A DNA stretch of 64,000 nt from Arthrinium phaeospermum (Eukaryota; Ascomycota; Sordariomycetes; Amphisphaeriales; Apiosporaceae), in NCBI GenBank assembly GCA_006503535.1, contig QYRS01000010.1:1426001-1490000 (forward strand), given 5' to 3'. The number at the start of each line of letters is the position of its first letter. The stretch's first letter is position 1. Under the pieces are notes generated by a model. It had not been told where the DNA came from. It saw only the letters and a program-made list of their open reading frames with translations, and made no database searches. Below, one piece after another: positions 30,301 through 43,785 of this stretch. Position numbers and translations under genes: made by a program.

Positions 30301-31189
30301 TTTAAACCTACGGCTATAATTAGAATATATACATGTAAAACTGTTTCGATAAAATTATAATTTATAAACCTTTTATTCTCGGGTTAACAGCATCCTTATT
30401 AAGGACTTATAAATTAACTAAGTTACCCCGGACCGGGGGGAATAAAATATAACGTACTACCAGCCTTAGTTTTAAAAGTATATTTTATATATAACTTCGA
30501 CACCGGGCGACGAGTTTTAATAATAATATTTAAGTTAAAGTTTTAAATTAAAAGTTAGCGTTTATTTTTATTTACGGATACGCTTAATATCAATACCGGT
30601 ATATAATATATTATATAATAAATCCGTCCATTTCGGTACGCTTATGTAAGCTTTTAATTTATATTTTTTTATAATTTTAAATACGCCTTTTAAAAGCTTT
30701 TAAAAGTATAACCCTTAGCGCCTCCGGGTTTCGATAATATATAATATAATATATATCGAATCAATATATATAAATTTAAAAAAACACCCGCTAAGTTTTA
30801 ATAAAAAAACGTAATCGAATATATTATATCGCGTACGATCTTTTCTTTATTAAAAAAACTATAATAATAGCTCGTATTACATCGTACGTAAATATATTTC
30901 CCGTTCTTACGAAGGATTATAAAATATATAAATAAAATACTTTAAAAATATATTAAAATTGTAAAAATACCGAAAATATATTAACTAAATTAATTAAACT
31001 AACAGTTTAATAACCGATGAATACTTTAGGCTTAGTTTATAGTTTAATAATAAAAGGTGTAATAAATTATTTAATCCAAGGGTATTAATTAATTTACGAT
31101 TTAACTATTATATTTAATCGCTTTATTTATACCCTCAGCTTCGGCGGTTTCTTATATAAACCCAAAGCCGCGTTAATTAAAAGCGGCGT

Positions 31190-31372
31190 ATATACTACGC
31201 TAGCTACTAGGCTAAGTTAGCGCGATACAAGGGCGAATAGAAACTTAAAGAGATACTTAAGCGTAGCTTAAAAGAGTATAAAAAAGGACGCGTTAAAGCG
31301 AACGCTATTAGCCGGGGCTAAAATTTAAAAAACTTAAGCGACCTATCGAAAAAAGCGCGGGCCTTAAGCGAA
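31190..31372 (+). pseudogene. Relic ORF fragment cut by the gypsy element
   Basis: Just left of the gypsy copy there is a stretch with clearly higher G+C and a plus-strand frame of about 60 codons with three stops, including KLKEILKRSLKEYKKGRV and LSDLSKKARALSEL. The charged, heptad-like pattern suggests a helical or coiled-coil segment. Similarity to the second gypsy copy begins where this frame ends, so the fragment was probably truncated by the insertion or by a later rearrangement. The family is unknown. Confidence 0.4.
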
Positions 31373-34300
31373 TTATAATATTATTAAAAATAATTCCGTA
31401 CCTATATTTAATTATTATAATAATAATAAAATTTATATCGAAATAAAATATACTTTTTATATTATTTATTCGAATTTATTTTAATATTGTTTTATTAACG
31501 TTATAATTTAAACTTCCGTTATATTTATAAATAATTATATTTTTTTAATAAAATCTTTAAATAAATTTATTTTTATTTTTAATCCGTTAACGTTAATAAT
31601 AAATATAATATACTTTTTAAAAGCTATAAATAAACCGTTAATATTTTTTTATATTTAACTATTTTTTATTATTATTTTATAAAGAATTATTATTTAAAAT
31701 TTAATTTTTTTAATATTAAAAAAAATATTAAAATTTATAATATTTTCCGTATATTTTTTAAAAGTATTTATTAACGTTTTCTTAATTTTATAAATTAATA
31801 TCGCTACCTATTATAATAAAATCCTAATATATAAAATTAATTTAAAAATAGATATTATTTACTTTTCGGTTAACGCGATAAATAACTTTTCTTTATTATA
31901 TTTTTTTATTTAATATTCTATTTTAAATTTTTTTTATTAATTTTTTTATAAATTTTAAAATAATATATAAATTACGAAAAAATTATTATAATTTATACCT
32001 ATTAAAATAATAATAATTAAACGGTTTAAAATATCGCTTATCGTTAAATTAAAATTACTTTTAATATAATTACTATTTATTATTTTAAAAATAATAAATA
32101 AAAGGATTTTTAAAATTAAATTAACGAATCTTTAATACTTTATAATTTAAATTTTTATATTTAAATAATTTAAATAAACGTTAATCGCTTTAATTATATT
32201 CCTTCCCTTTCGCTTTTACTTATATTAAAATCCGAACGCGTTTATAATACTTAAAATTATCTTTTAATATAATATAATACCGATAATAAATTTATTATTT
32301 ATATAAATTTTAATAATATATCGTTACCTTAATATAATTATAATAACGAATTAATTAATTAATTTAATAAAAATAGTTATTTATTTTAATTAATAATTTT
32401 TATTAATAATTAATAAACGGTTTTTATTTTTATTTTTTAAAATTTTTAAAAGTTTTTTAATTATTTTTTATTTTATTTTAAGTATATATTAATTTTATTT
32501 ATAATTAAAAAATATAAATATAAATATAATTATTATTTAAATATATAAATTTAAATTTATTAAATATATAAAAAAAAACCGATTTTTAATTTTTTTTTTA
32601 TTATTTTTTTTAAGATTTTTTATAGGGTTTCGTTTTCTTTTTATCGTATCGAATAAATAAATTATTAATTTTATAATTTTTAAAGCTTACCCTTTTTTTT
32701 TTTCCTATATAATTTTTTTAAATATTTTTTTTCGAATTATAAATTTTTTTTAAAAACGTTAATTAAATTATTTATTAATTCTTATTAATTATACTTCGCG
32801 AATTAACCTTTTTATTTTATAAAATAATATATTTATTTATTATATATTTTATCTTTTATTTCTTTAATTTTTTATTCTTTATTTTATTTTAATTCTAATA
32901 TAAATAACGAATTTATAATCGTTACTCGTTATAATTTTAAAAATTATATAAAAAAATATTATAAAATTTAAAATAACTTTTTAATAATATTATTCGATAC
33001 GTTAATAGTTCGATATATTTTAAAATTTTAAAAAATTTAATAAACTTTAAAATAAATTTCCGATTTTAAATTTTAAAATTTTTCGTCGATAAACTTACTA
33101 TTTAATCTACTTTAAACGTTATAAATTAATAATAATTATTATAATATTTTACCTATACTTCCATAATTTTTTATTAGCGTTCTTTTATATCGTTTTATAA
33201 TTTTTAAAATTTCGAAAATTTATTTTTTATTATCGGTACCTTTCCTTTTTAAAAATTATTTTTAACGAATATATAAAAATTTAATTAATATTTATATATT
33301 ATTTTAAAAAAAAAGATTCTTATAATTATATTAATTATTAAATTAATTATAAAAAAAATTATATATAAAAATTAAATTAAAGCTTTAATTACTTTATAAT
33401 ATAATAACGTAAATATATTTTTAAAATTTAATTTATTCGTTCCGTTTATTTATTAATTTAAGAATAAAACGCCGTCGAATATTTTAATTTAATTTAATTA
33501 TAATAATATAACTTCGATTAAAATTTATTAATAAATATAAAGCTTCTATTAAAAACGATCCCTTTTAAAGCTTTAAATTAATATTTAATTTTTATATAAA
33601 ATAATTTTATTAATTTTATAATATTAATATTTATAAAAACGGGGAAAAAAAATAATAATTTAAAAAATTTATTTATAATTATTAATATAAAATCTATTAA
33701 ATCGCGGTTCGAAAAGCTTTTCGATAAGCCGGTAATAAAATTTATAATTTACTCTTTATTAAAGCGAAATAATTATAATAATAATATTAATTTATTATAA
33801 AATCGATAATATTTCGCTTTTAATCTTAAATATATTATATAATAATTAACGTATTCTTTAACGTTTTATTTTAAATTTTATTAATAAAACTTCTTTTTTA
33901 ATAAATTAATAATCCAACCTATATTAAAATAATTATTATAAAGATTATTATAATATATCTTTAATAATAAAGACTTTAATATTATTTAATTCGAAATATA
34001 AAGTTTTTTTTAACGGAAAAATATTTTAATTTCGAAAAAAATTTAACCCTTTTTTAAAAAAGTTTTATTTAAAATCCTTTTTCGTATTTTTTAAATATAT
34101 TTATTTATTTATTATACTTTCTTTATTAAAACTTAAATATCCTTTAAAATTTTTTTATATAAATTTTTTTTAATATAATTAATTTTTTAACTTTTTAACG
34201 AATAATTTATTAAATTAATATCGACCGTTCCGATATTAATTTTATCCCGTATAATATTTATATTAATATATAAAGTTTATTTTTTAAAAGTATTATAATA

Positions 34301-37300
34301 ATAATTAATTTTTTTTATAATATAAATAATAATATTAAATTATTCTCTTTTTTAGAAATATAATTTAAATATTTCGAAAATTTATTAATAAAGTTTTTTT
34401 TTCCTGATTAATATTTTATAATAAAATTAAATAAAGCGAAATATATATATATTATACTTAATAACCGTTTAATCGATCGATTTTTATAAAACTTTATAAA
34501 TTCCGATAATTAATAAATATTTTAATAAAATATTTAAATTTTTTGAAATAATATTTTTAATATTTAAATGAAAATATAATCGTAAATATTTCTTAATTAA
34601 ACGTATTATAATTTAATTCTATTTCGAAAAATTTTTTCGAAAAGAAAATAATAAAGTATTAATAATCCTTTATATTTTTTTATAATAAAATTTTATTTAT
34701 AATAAATTAAAAAGCGTTTATTTTTAATCGTATATATTTTTTAAAGTTAAAATATAATAAAAATAATACTTCTTTAAACGTTTATTTTAATTATATAAAT
34801 ATATATTTTAAAATAATATTGAAAATTAATTATTTTAATTTCTATTTAATTTCGTTATTTTTTAAAAATCATATTAAAAAAGTAACGATACGGAAATACT
34901 TTTTTATAAAACGCCGATAAAAATTATAAAACTTTAAAAATATTTAAATATCATAAACGGATTTTAATTTTAATTATTTTCGTATTATATTTATTTGAAT
35001 TATATTTATAAATATATTTTTTATAAAAATATAATACTTTAAAAAGTTTAAACTTTTTTAAAAAAATAAATATTTAAAAGTTTTAATATATAAATTTATT
35101 TATAAAAGCTTTTTTATTATTATTTAAAAATATTTTATATATATTTTTTTATTCGGCGAATATATTAATATATCGTTAAAATATATTATATATAATATTT
35201 ATTAAATTTTTTAAAATTTTAATAATATAATATTAAAAAATAATAAAAATATTAATTAATTTTATAATTATTATAAGGAATTTATAATAATTATATCGAA
35301 TATAAAAAGCTATTTTTTATTCGTTTTTTTTTTTAATTCGAATATGATAATACGTATTTTTAAAATTAATTTTAAAAAAGATTTTTAATTTAAAAACCTT
35401 ATTTAATAATTCCGAAATAAAAAGGAAAATATATCGATTTTTTATAATAATTTTATTAAAACCTTTATAATTTATTATTATTCGTATCGAACTATCTTTT
35501 TTAAATATAAAAAATATCGGCGTTTTTATAAAATTTTAAAATTTTCGGATTTTTTTTTAAACTTTATCGTTTTAATAAACTTTTTTAATATTTATAATTC
35601 TTTAAAAAAAAAAAGGTATATTGATTAATATAATAATTAAATATTAAAGACGAAATTAATAATATAATTTATAATATTAAATAATAAAATAAAATAATTT
35701 TTAATATTAAAAAATATTTAAAAATCACGTAAATAAAATAATATAAAGCTTCTTTTAATTTCGAACTTTTTTTTTAAAAAGTTCGGAATTATTTTAAATA
35801 TAGGGATTATCGCGAAATATAACGTATCTTTTCGAAATATACGCTCGAATAATCGAGATTTAATTATTTAAATTTAAATAGAATTTAATATAAATTATTA
35901 TTAATTTATTTTTAAATATAATATAATATTTATTTTTTTAATTATTTTAAAAAATAATAATAAAAAGGTTTTATCTTTTTTAAAATCCCGATTTATCGCG
36001 ATATAAAGTTTATAAAAGTAGCGGATAATACCTCGCGAATTAATAATATTAAAATTAATTTAATAAATATTATATATAAAAATTTTTAATTTATTAATAA
36101 AAATAATAAAAATTAATTTAAAAAAAAAATTAAAGTTTTATTTTTAATACGAAAGTATAATTAATAAAATTAATATTTAAATAAATATTTAAATTAATAT
36201 AAATAGAAATAAAAATAAATATAAAAAAAAAAAAATAAATAAAAATCGATATATAAAAAATTTTAAAAATTTTAATAAAAAGCGATAACGATAATAAAAT
36301 TGTTTTATTAATTAAAATCCTTAAACTTTTTTTATAATACGTTACGTAGGCGTCGGTTTTATATAATTAATTATAAATATTTTTTTTTTTAATATTTATA
36401 ATAAATAATATTAAAAAATTTAAAAAAGTTTTTATAGGTTTACGTTTTTTTATTATTTATTTATTACTTAATTTTTTTTTTTTTTTTTTTTTTTGATATT
36501 TATAATATCGAGGATTTTTATCTCTTTTTTGTTTATATTATCGTTCCGGTTCGTTTATATCGAAATTATCGTGTCGTTGTTTAATTATATATTCATAAAG
36601 TTTTAAAAATTATTTTTTTTTTTATTAAAATTTAAATAAAATTTTTTAATATCGAATCGTTAAATTAATTATATCGTTATAATATTTTAATAATTAATCG
36701 TAATAATTTATAATTTTTTTATATAAAAGTTTTAATAATTTTTTATAAAAAAATATAACTTATTATTTATTGATTTATCGATTCGTTTAAACTTTTAAAA
36801 AGGTTAAATATTAATAAAAATATATAAAGTTTTATTTTAATCGTTATTAAATATATTTTAATTAAGCGGTAATTATAACTTTTTTATTCGTAATTTTATA
36901 AATAACGAACCTTATTTATTTTTAATAAATTTTTTAATTTTTTTAAAAAAAAATTATTTTCTTATTTATATCGAAATTTTTTTTTAAACGATATTATTAT
37001 TTAATATTATAATTTATTTAATTATATATATATATTTTCGTATACGTATTTTAAAAATATTTTTTAAAATTATCGAAAATTATTCTTAATTTTTTATTTA
37101 ATTATTTTATTTAACGCGGGTAAAATATACGTTAAATTTTTTGTAATTAAATTTAATAAATTTAATTAAATTTAAATTTTTATTTATTAATTTTAATTAA
37201 TTGTTAAAAAAATTCGGGTTTAATAATAAATCGAATATAAATAGTATTATATTTCTTTTAAAATTTGATAAATCCTTTTTAAAGTTTTATAAAAATTTTT

Positions 37301-37871
37301 ATATAATATATTTATCGTTTTTTTTATATTTTATATATCGAAAAATCGATCGTAATATTTTTATAATTAACACGAAATTAAATATTTTTAATTATTTAAT
37401 TTGTTTAAATAATATTTATATTTTTTTTAATTAATCGTTAATCGTTTAAATAATATTATGATTTTATATCGCCGTTTTATTTTTATTAAACTTTAAAACG
37501 ATTAATTTTATAAATTTTTTTTTAAAATAACTTTTAAAAAAATTTAATAAAGTTTCGATATTTTTTTTTTATAAATCGGGTGTTAGTTTTAAAACTATTT
37601 TGTATTTTATTATAAATTATTTTCTTTTCTTTTTTATCGATAATTTTATTTAAAACGATATTTTTAATAAATAAATTATTAATAAAAACGTAAGAATTAT
37701 AAAAATTATTTAACGTAATTTAAATATTGAATTTATCGTTAAATAATTATATAGGATAAAATTTATACTTATTTTTTTTTAATTAAAAAAGGTAAGTTGT
37801 TAATATTATATAGGCTTAAAAAGCTTTAAAAACCCTTTGAGCTTAAGCCTATTTTAGCATTGTAATAAATA
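31373..37871 (-). mobile_element. Ty3/gypsy LTR retrotransposon, copy 1 (RIPped, 3'-truncated)
   Basis: The element reads on the minus strand. Its reverse transcriptase core is still visible at about 35,270-35,502: KKDSSIRIIINYKGFNK, NRYIFLFISELLNKVFK, then FFKINFKNTYYHIRI, matching the gypsy pattern KxDGSxRxxVDYRxLNxxT...FTKLDLRxAY. Integrase follows downstream on the same strand: an HHCC-type piece (NVKEYVNYYIIYLRLK, about 33,820-33,905, with Tyr replacing the Cys pair) and the core start NFITGLSKSF (33,670-33,770). The order RT then IN is that of Ty3/gypsy, not copia. A gag region should lie at about 36,000-37,600 but is too damaged to recognise. The 5' LTR is the right-hand end (about 37,690-37,871). 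Compared with copy 2, the 3' LTR and about 500 bases of 3' internal sequence are missing at the left end. Many stop codons and heavy CpA loss show it is dead. Confidence 0.85.
37690..37871 (-). repeat. 5' LTR of gypsy copy 1
   Basis: About 180 bases match the right-hand LTR of copy 2 (60,514-60,698) and its left-hand LTR (about 52,715-52,883) except for C/T and G/A differences and small indels. The shared core is the stretch around a short AGCTTTAAAAA motif followed by an A/T-rich end. This copy keeps more G and C than the other two. Ends are approximate because RIP has altered the terminal TG/CA. Confidence 0.65.
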
Positions 37872-40680
37872 TATAAAAATAATTATAAAAATATATAACG
37901 CTTTTAATTATATACTTAATGAATTATTAAATAAAAAAAAAAAAATTAAAAAAGCCTTAAAACCTTAATAAAAAATAGCTTAATATAAAGTATTTCGAAT
38001 TTTATAAAATAATTTCTTAAACTTAATTAAAAAATCTTTAAAAAATATAAAAATAATAATTAATCTTTTTTTATAAATTATAAAAGAAATAAATAAAAAA
38101 ATATTTTATTTTTATTATAATTAACGGAATAATAAAAAGTTGTTAAATTAAAAAGATTTAAAATAATAAGGAAATTAAGCCGGGAAATTTAAGAAATTTA
38201 AAAAGGTTATACTCGAATAGGAAAAAAATACGTTTTATTTATAAATTATTTTATTATATACTTTATTTAAAGATTTAACGAAAATTTTTAAATTTAAATA
38301 TAAATATTTTAAACCTTTTATTTAAAAAAATTCCTTAATTTAATTAAAATTATTTAAATAATTAAAGTAAAAAAGTTCCGGTAAAAAATAACCGACTAAT
38401 TAATTATAAATAATAATATTAATAACGAAACTAAATTGAAAGCGTATAACTATTAACACACCGCTTCGCGACTTAGCCCGTATTTTTAAATATATATATT
38501 ACGATAAATATTATTATTCGATTAAAATTTATTAAGAATTTTATTTAAAATTAAGGTTAAAAAATAAAAAGCTTATATAAAAAAAAGAGAAATTTTAACG
38601 ATATTATTATTTAATAAATTATTTATTTAAAAGATAATATTATTAAATTTATATATTTAAAAAAAATTTAAATTATAAATTTCGATTATATTTAATACGT
38701 TATATATAATTATAGCGAATTTATTTTTTTTATTTATATTTTAAACGATTCTTAATTTATTAAAAGTATCGAGGATTTTAAAATTTTAATATTAAAAAAA
38801 AGTATAATATGAAAATAATATAATATTAATTAAAAAATATAATAAATTAACTTTTAAAACGTTTTATAAACTTTAAAAATTAACGTTAACTTATTTTTAT
38901 TAATATAGTTTTTAAATAAAAAAGTAACGATAAAAATAATAAGCCTTTTTATAAAAATTACAATTCTTTACGTTAACTTTAAAATTAATTTAACGCTATT
39001 TACTATATAGTTTAATAATTTTTTTATTTTTAAAATAATATCGTTATTTATATTAATATTTATAATATTTAATTAATTTTAAAATATATTTATAATATAA
39101 ATAAATAAATTATTTTAATAAAGATAATTTATTAAAAATAAAATATATAATTTAAAAGATAAGTAACGTTTAAAAAAATTATATATATAAACTTATTTAA
39201 AAAAGTAATTATAAAAAAATTATATAAAAGTAAATTAAATAAAAAAAATAAGTTAATAATATAATTTATATCGATCTTTACGAATATTTTTATATCTTAA
39301 AAATAAATAATAAACTATATTAATTTATATTAATAAATAATTATAACCGTATATCTTTTATTAAATTAATTAATAATTAAAAAAACGTTTAAAAATAAAT
39401 TATTTATTTTATAAACTTTTTAATTAAAATAAAAATATAAAATAAAAAATATAAAATTATTTACTATAATTAAAAAAAAGAAATTTATTTTAAGCGTAAT
39501 AAAGGAATAAGTAAAAAATAACGAAATTATTTTAAAATTATTATTAATAAAATAATATAAAAATAATAATATTATAAAAAATATAAATATTATAATTAAG
39601 GATAAATTATTACTTATAATATTAAAAGGAAATATTTTTTATAATTAATAATTTAAAATCGTTTAAATAATTAATTATTTTTAAAATCGAAACTTATATA
39701 ATGTTTTAATATAACGCCGTTTTAAATAATTATTAAATAAAAACTTAATTTTTCTTATATTTAAACTATTAATATAAAAATCGTTTACTTTTTATTAGAA
39801 ACGAAAAAAAAGAAATTAAACTTTAAAGGAGCGAAAGGAATCTTAATTAAATATAATAAGAATTTAATATATAAAATTTTTAAAGAAAATAAAAAAGTAA
39901 TTAAATTTATAAAATAAAATATATATTTTAAAGTTAAAAAAAGCGCTTTACTTTTAATAGTATTTATTAATATATAAATATTAAAAAAAGGTTAAAATAA
40001 TACGGTATTATTAACGCTTAATATATCGTTTTTAAAACGAAAATATTAAAGTATTATTATAAATATATTATTATATATAAATTAATATAAATTTATTTAT
40101 TATATTAATCTTTATTATTAATAATTAAGGTAAGTAATAGTTTAAAATTAATATTTAATTTAAACTTAAACCTTATCGTTTTAAATTATTTTAAATTATA
40201 ATATCCCTTATAAAACCGAACTTTATATTAATTAAATAGTGTATATACTTTATATATATTAATATTAATTATTATTATAAAAATTATTTTAAATAATTAA
40301 AAACCTTTAATTTTAATAAAAATATAATATAATTATTTTTAAATTAAATAGCGTAAAGTTATAAATATTAAATATTAATTATTAATTATTAATAAAATAT
40401 AGATTTTAATCGATATCATTAACGGTATAAATATATTTAAAAATAAATAAATTTTTAAATTAAAATAAAGACTTAATAATAAAATTATTCGATATAAAGT
40501 ATATTAAATAATAAAAAGCTTTAAATAAATTAAAAACGTAAACTATTTTAAAACTTTTATAAAATATAATTATATAATATATAATTATAATTATAAAAAG
40601 TATAAATAGGACAGTTTTCGCCTTTTCTAATAGTTATAATAGTAGCTAGTAATTTAAGCGATATAACCTTTATTTTAATA
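37872..40680. repeat. AT-rich RIP-degraded block, right part
   Basis: About 2.8 kb between the gypsy copy and the first gene island, with the same RIP-type composition. The plus strand gives a lysine-rich broken frame (about 37,920-38,900) that may be a dead transposase or gag, but no domain can be named. No intact gene, tRNA or clear terminal repeat is visible. The change to normal base composition at about 40,680 is abrupt. Confidence 0.6.
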
Positions 40681-40994
40681 CGGTACCCCTGGCACAAGTG
40701 GGAGGCTGGCGACCAGAAGGGGGACCTTGACGTTTGGATGGCGATTGAGTTTAACCCACGGGTTGTCGATCAGGCGGTGGAGAATGGGCAGCAGACTTAG
40801 GAAATTATGGGATGATGTCTTACCTGTAGGCACATTGGCGGAAACACGGCAATCATGAAGTTATGGTGTCACATGGTAATTCAGATCTTGATGGTTGGTC
40901 TATTCATAGAACCGTCTATGCTGGTTCTGGGGTATCTTTGCTAAACAAATCGTTACACTCGCCGCTCCCTGTGCGCCCTATCCTCCAGCATCAA
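40681..40994. other. Island edge and 3' flank, no gene seen
   Basis: Normal-composition DNA begins here, between the RIPped block and the stop codon of the four-TM protein gene. It presumably holds that gene's 3' untranslated region. A plus-strand open frame that crosses it (40,863-41,459) is an antisense shadow of the gene. Confidence 0.5.
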
Positions 40995-41576
40995 TCAATA
41001 CCCGGTGGTGTTGGTGGTAGTAGTGTTATGCTGGTAGTTGTTCATCCCGTACTCGGCGTCTCCCGTCTTTTGGGAGGCGGCGCCGCCTTGGTGGTACAGC
41101 AACCCCTTGCGCTGGCGGTGCGTGAACTTGGCCCCGTAGAAGAGCTGGACGAGCGCGGTGAGGACCATGAGCAGCCCCAGGATGACGTCGAGGGCGGCGG
41201 CGGCGACGCGGGCGGTGGCGACGGCCGAGACGACGAGGTAGACGAGCCAGCCGGCGACGCGGACGACGGCGAGGGCCAGGACGGTGGCGGGGGACAGGCG
41301 GCGGCGGTGGAACAGCGCGGCCTCGACGAAGTTGGCCACGATGGTGAAGAGGGCCAGGAGCAGGATGAAGACGCCCTCGCCGATCAGCCAGTTCCGCGTG
41401 CTGTCGTCGTCCCAGATCTCGTAGTCATCCCCCACGAGTCCGTACTTGCCCGGCTGTAGGCTCGCGGCCCAGAGCACGAGGCAGGCGGCGACGACGAAGA
41501 AGGCCGAGACGAGGCACTGGATCACCCAGGAGGGGACGAATTGGCGTTTGCGCCAGATGCCTTCGTAGGTCTGCAT
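40995..41576 (-). CDS. Four-transmembrane MARVEL-like membrane protein
   Basis: A 193-residue intronless protein with four predicted membrane segments at about residues 18-40, 63-87, 96-120 and 124-148. A loop of about 22 residues between TM1 and TM2 carries an acidic run (GDDYEIWDDDSTRN). The tail is hydrophilic, with a basic HRQRK stretch followed by a Thr/Asn-rich end. The topology and size resemble small fungal MARVEL-type or integral-membrane hypothetical proteins, which sit in the plasma membrane or eisosome-like domains in characterised cases; the assignment here is by topology only. The start ATG at 41,576 is the first in frame, and strong codon bias (G/C third positions) supports it being real. 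It is the gene nearest the RIPped block on its left and diverges from the MFS gene 2.2 kb to the right. Confidence 0.72.
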   Translation of the reverse strand: MQTYEGIWRKRQFVPSWVIQCLVSAFFVVAACLVLWAASLQPGKYGLVGDDYEIWDDDSTRNWLIGEGVFILLLALFTIVANFVEAALFHRRRLSPATVLALAVVRVAGWLVYLVVSAVATARVAAAALDVILGLLMVLTALVQLFYGAKFTHRQRKGLLYHQGGAASQKTGDAEYGMNNYQHNTTTTNTTGY

Positions 41577-43785
41577 TGTGATTTGGTTTTGGGATTGGAT
41601 GGCGCTTATTGGCTGTGTTTATGTGTGTGGTTGAATGTTGTAAATGAATCGGTTTGCCTTATATGGGAAAAGAGGGTGGTGTTTGTACCAGCTTCGCTAC
41701 TAGATGTGTGTGTATTGGGCGAGGTAAGCTTGATCGCGACGATAGCAAACTAAGTAAGCAGATTACCTACACGTGGGCGAACTCGAACGTTTATATCCCA
41801 TTGACACCGAACGCACGGCAAACGCCAAGTCTGACTAACAACCCATCGAAGGATGCCTAGCCTGGCCAGGCTGACAGGGCCGCTGTTGGCGGCCATGAAT
41901 TGATGGCTATGTAGGTGGATCTTGACCGTTTCTGGCTCACAGCCACGGCGGGGGAATCCTTCGGGACCCGCCACTTGGCCTGATGTCTTGCTTGGTGGCG
42001 CGTGATGCTCGCCAAGTAGCTAGATATAATGGTCCAGATGCAATGGTATACATACGAAACGAGTGATGACCAAGACATTGGCAGCGACGGTCGTGGCTCT
42101 ACATACCTCTTGATGACAGGTTTTTGCAAGAAAGGTCGCACCTGGTGCTATGACCATGATATCGAAAGTACCAATGTTTCTGCAATTGATTCGTTAGGGC
42201 CCCACAAGGCGTTGGGCTGGGCCCACCGATTTAGCACTCCAGGCTGCCAGGCACTGCCGCCCGCCAACCGCCATAGCCCTTGCGCTGAGGACCCCCCATT
42301 GAGTGATTGGCCGATTTTGGGGAGGCTCCGGCCCGAAATTCAAACCAACCCGCAGCTGGAATGCAGACGAAGCAGGAAGTGCAAGCCTGTCTAGAGTGCC
42401 TGCTTTTGGTCACAGTCTGCAAGAGGTAACGAAATCTATCGTAACCAACATATGAGCCTCTTGCGTAGCAGCCCACCACTTAGCATAAGCCAGATACATG
42501 AAATTCCAGCGTCAAGTATTCCCCTGCGCTTGCTGGTGAACGAACACTCGGAGGCGCATTGTGCGAACTGACTGGCATGCATACATTAGCCGCCGATCTC
42601 AAGAAGACAGCAAGGACAGGCGAGCGCAGCAAGCAAGGAAGGACTGCCGAGGTGCCGATCCAGGTCGGGGAGAGCGGTCGACCGATATAGTAGTAAACGG
42701 CTGGAGGAACTTGATCACACAGGCGACCAGCTCTGACAGATTAGCGTTGGCGGTGGGCGGCTATCATACAAAAAGCCACGATCTTGCCCAGGGCCGTTTG
42801 ACAAGCGAAGCCACATCGTGGTTATTTCGGCAGCTGCGCTCCACAATTCACCCTTCAGTGCTGGGAATACATCTTTGACCTCCCTGTAAGCTGTTAAGGT
42901 ATCTTCTTTGCTATCATTAGAGAGAAACGCATTGGGATGGGAGCAAATCCATGCAGTTGTTCTATTCTTGTGCTTTAGCGAAATGAGAGAAGTAACTGTG
43001 CCGCCCTTAGCGCAACGGAGAATCACTGCGCAGCTCTCACTACTTACTGTACAAGTAGACCCCAGCTGCTAGCTTCGCCCCTAGACATATTTATGCCAAC
43101 GAATCTGGTCGGATCATTATGAAAGGAAGAACAAAACGATCTTATGGTACGATGGATTGGCTTTCGCCGTCGCCGATATGGTTCGATGATCATCACACAA
43201 CTCAATTTGGGTGTTGAAACGTAGCCAAGAGGGGACAGGATAGCCGCTTCCTTCCTTTCACCTACGGATTGCCATGACGCCGTTGAGATGGGCGCCCTGT
43301 TAGATTTATATGTTCTTAAATCGTCGCGGTCGATTGCGCTTTTGCCATGAACCTCGTAGTGCAAATACCTACGCTCCAGGGTCCTTGAAAACGGACGCGA
43401 CCGTGATGAGATCCACGAGAGATGTGCCGGTGGGGGGAAGGTTCGGTTCGGCTCGGTTCATGTGCTGGAATAGAATAAACGGGCTAATGTTCGGGCCCGC
43501 CTCCGTTCCGGATACCGACTGAAAACGAAGAAAAATCACCGAGGGCACCTTACCATGCTGTACACGCGGGTCATCAAGTATTTTCTTGAGGTCTTGTTGC
43601 CTCTTGCCCCCTTGCAACCTTGCTACCCCAGATTATTCTCCCTTTGCGTTTCGGGTCCCACAAAACCCAGTTTTGATTCAACGTCGCGTAACGGGTTCTT
43701 GAGCATGTCCTAGATCACTTGAAGCCATCAACTTTCTTAATATTTTCTCGTGCTTTTATCAGCAGTACGCTATACCCGTGTTGTT
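41577..43785. other. 2.2-kb intergenic region between divergent genes
   Basis: Normal base composition but no convincing coding region. The open frames present are short, on both strands, lack codon bias and have no recognisable domain. The region should contain the promoters of the four-TM gene (left) and the MFS gene (right). A short G-rich tract followed by a GGTTC-type near-tandem repeat lies at about 43,433-43,462. I found no tRNA. Confidence 0.5.

Larger units (their letters stand above)
18691..31372. repeat. AT-rich RIP-degraded block, middle part
   Basis: No intact gene is visible. The same mutation pattern holds throughout (CpA/TpG scarce, CpG kept). Short coherent frames survive at 19,455-19,690 (-), 20,930-21,340 (+), 22,290-22,960 (+), 23,640-24,300 (+), 29,020-29,280 (+) and 31,190-31,372 (+); none gives a family I can name. 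The stretch 19,455-19,685 (-) is open for 76 codons from an ATG and has two hydrophobic segments, but its composition fits the degraded background. A 20+ base poly-T run occurs at about 27,424-27,444 and could be a retroposon tail, but nothing next to it confirms this. The whole block is interpreted as nested, silenced mobile DNA. Confidence 0.7.

Noticed and set aside
37201..37434. 77-codon plus-strand open frame in AT-rich DNA
   Set aside because: It lies antisense within the gypsy element near its 5' LTR, and the Phe/Ile/Asn-rich composition is what RIPped DNA gives by chance.
40863..41459. 198-codon plus-strand open frame rich in Gly/Asp/Glu
   Set aside because: It is the antisense of the four-TM protein gene; its Gly/Asp/Val-rich composition is an artefact of the G/C third-position bias of the real gene.
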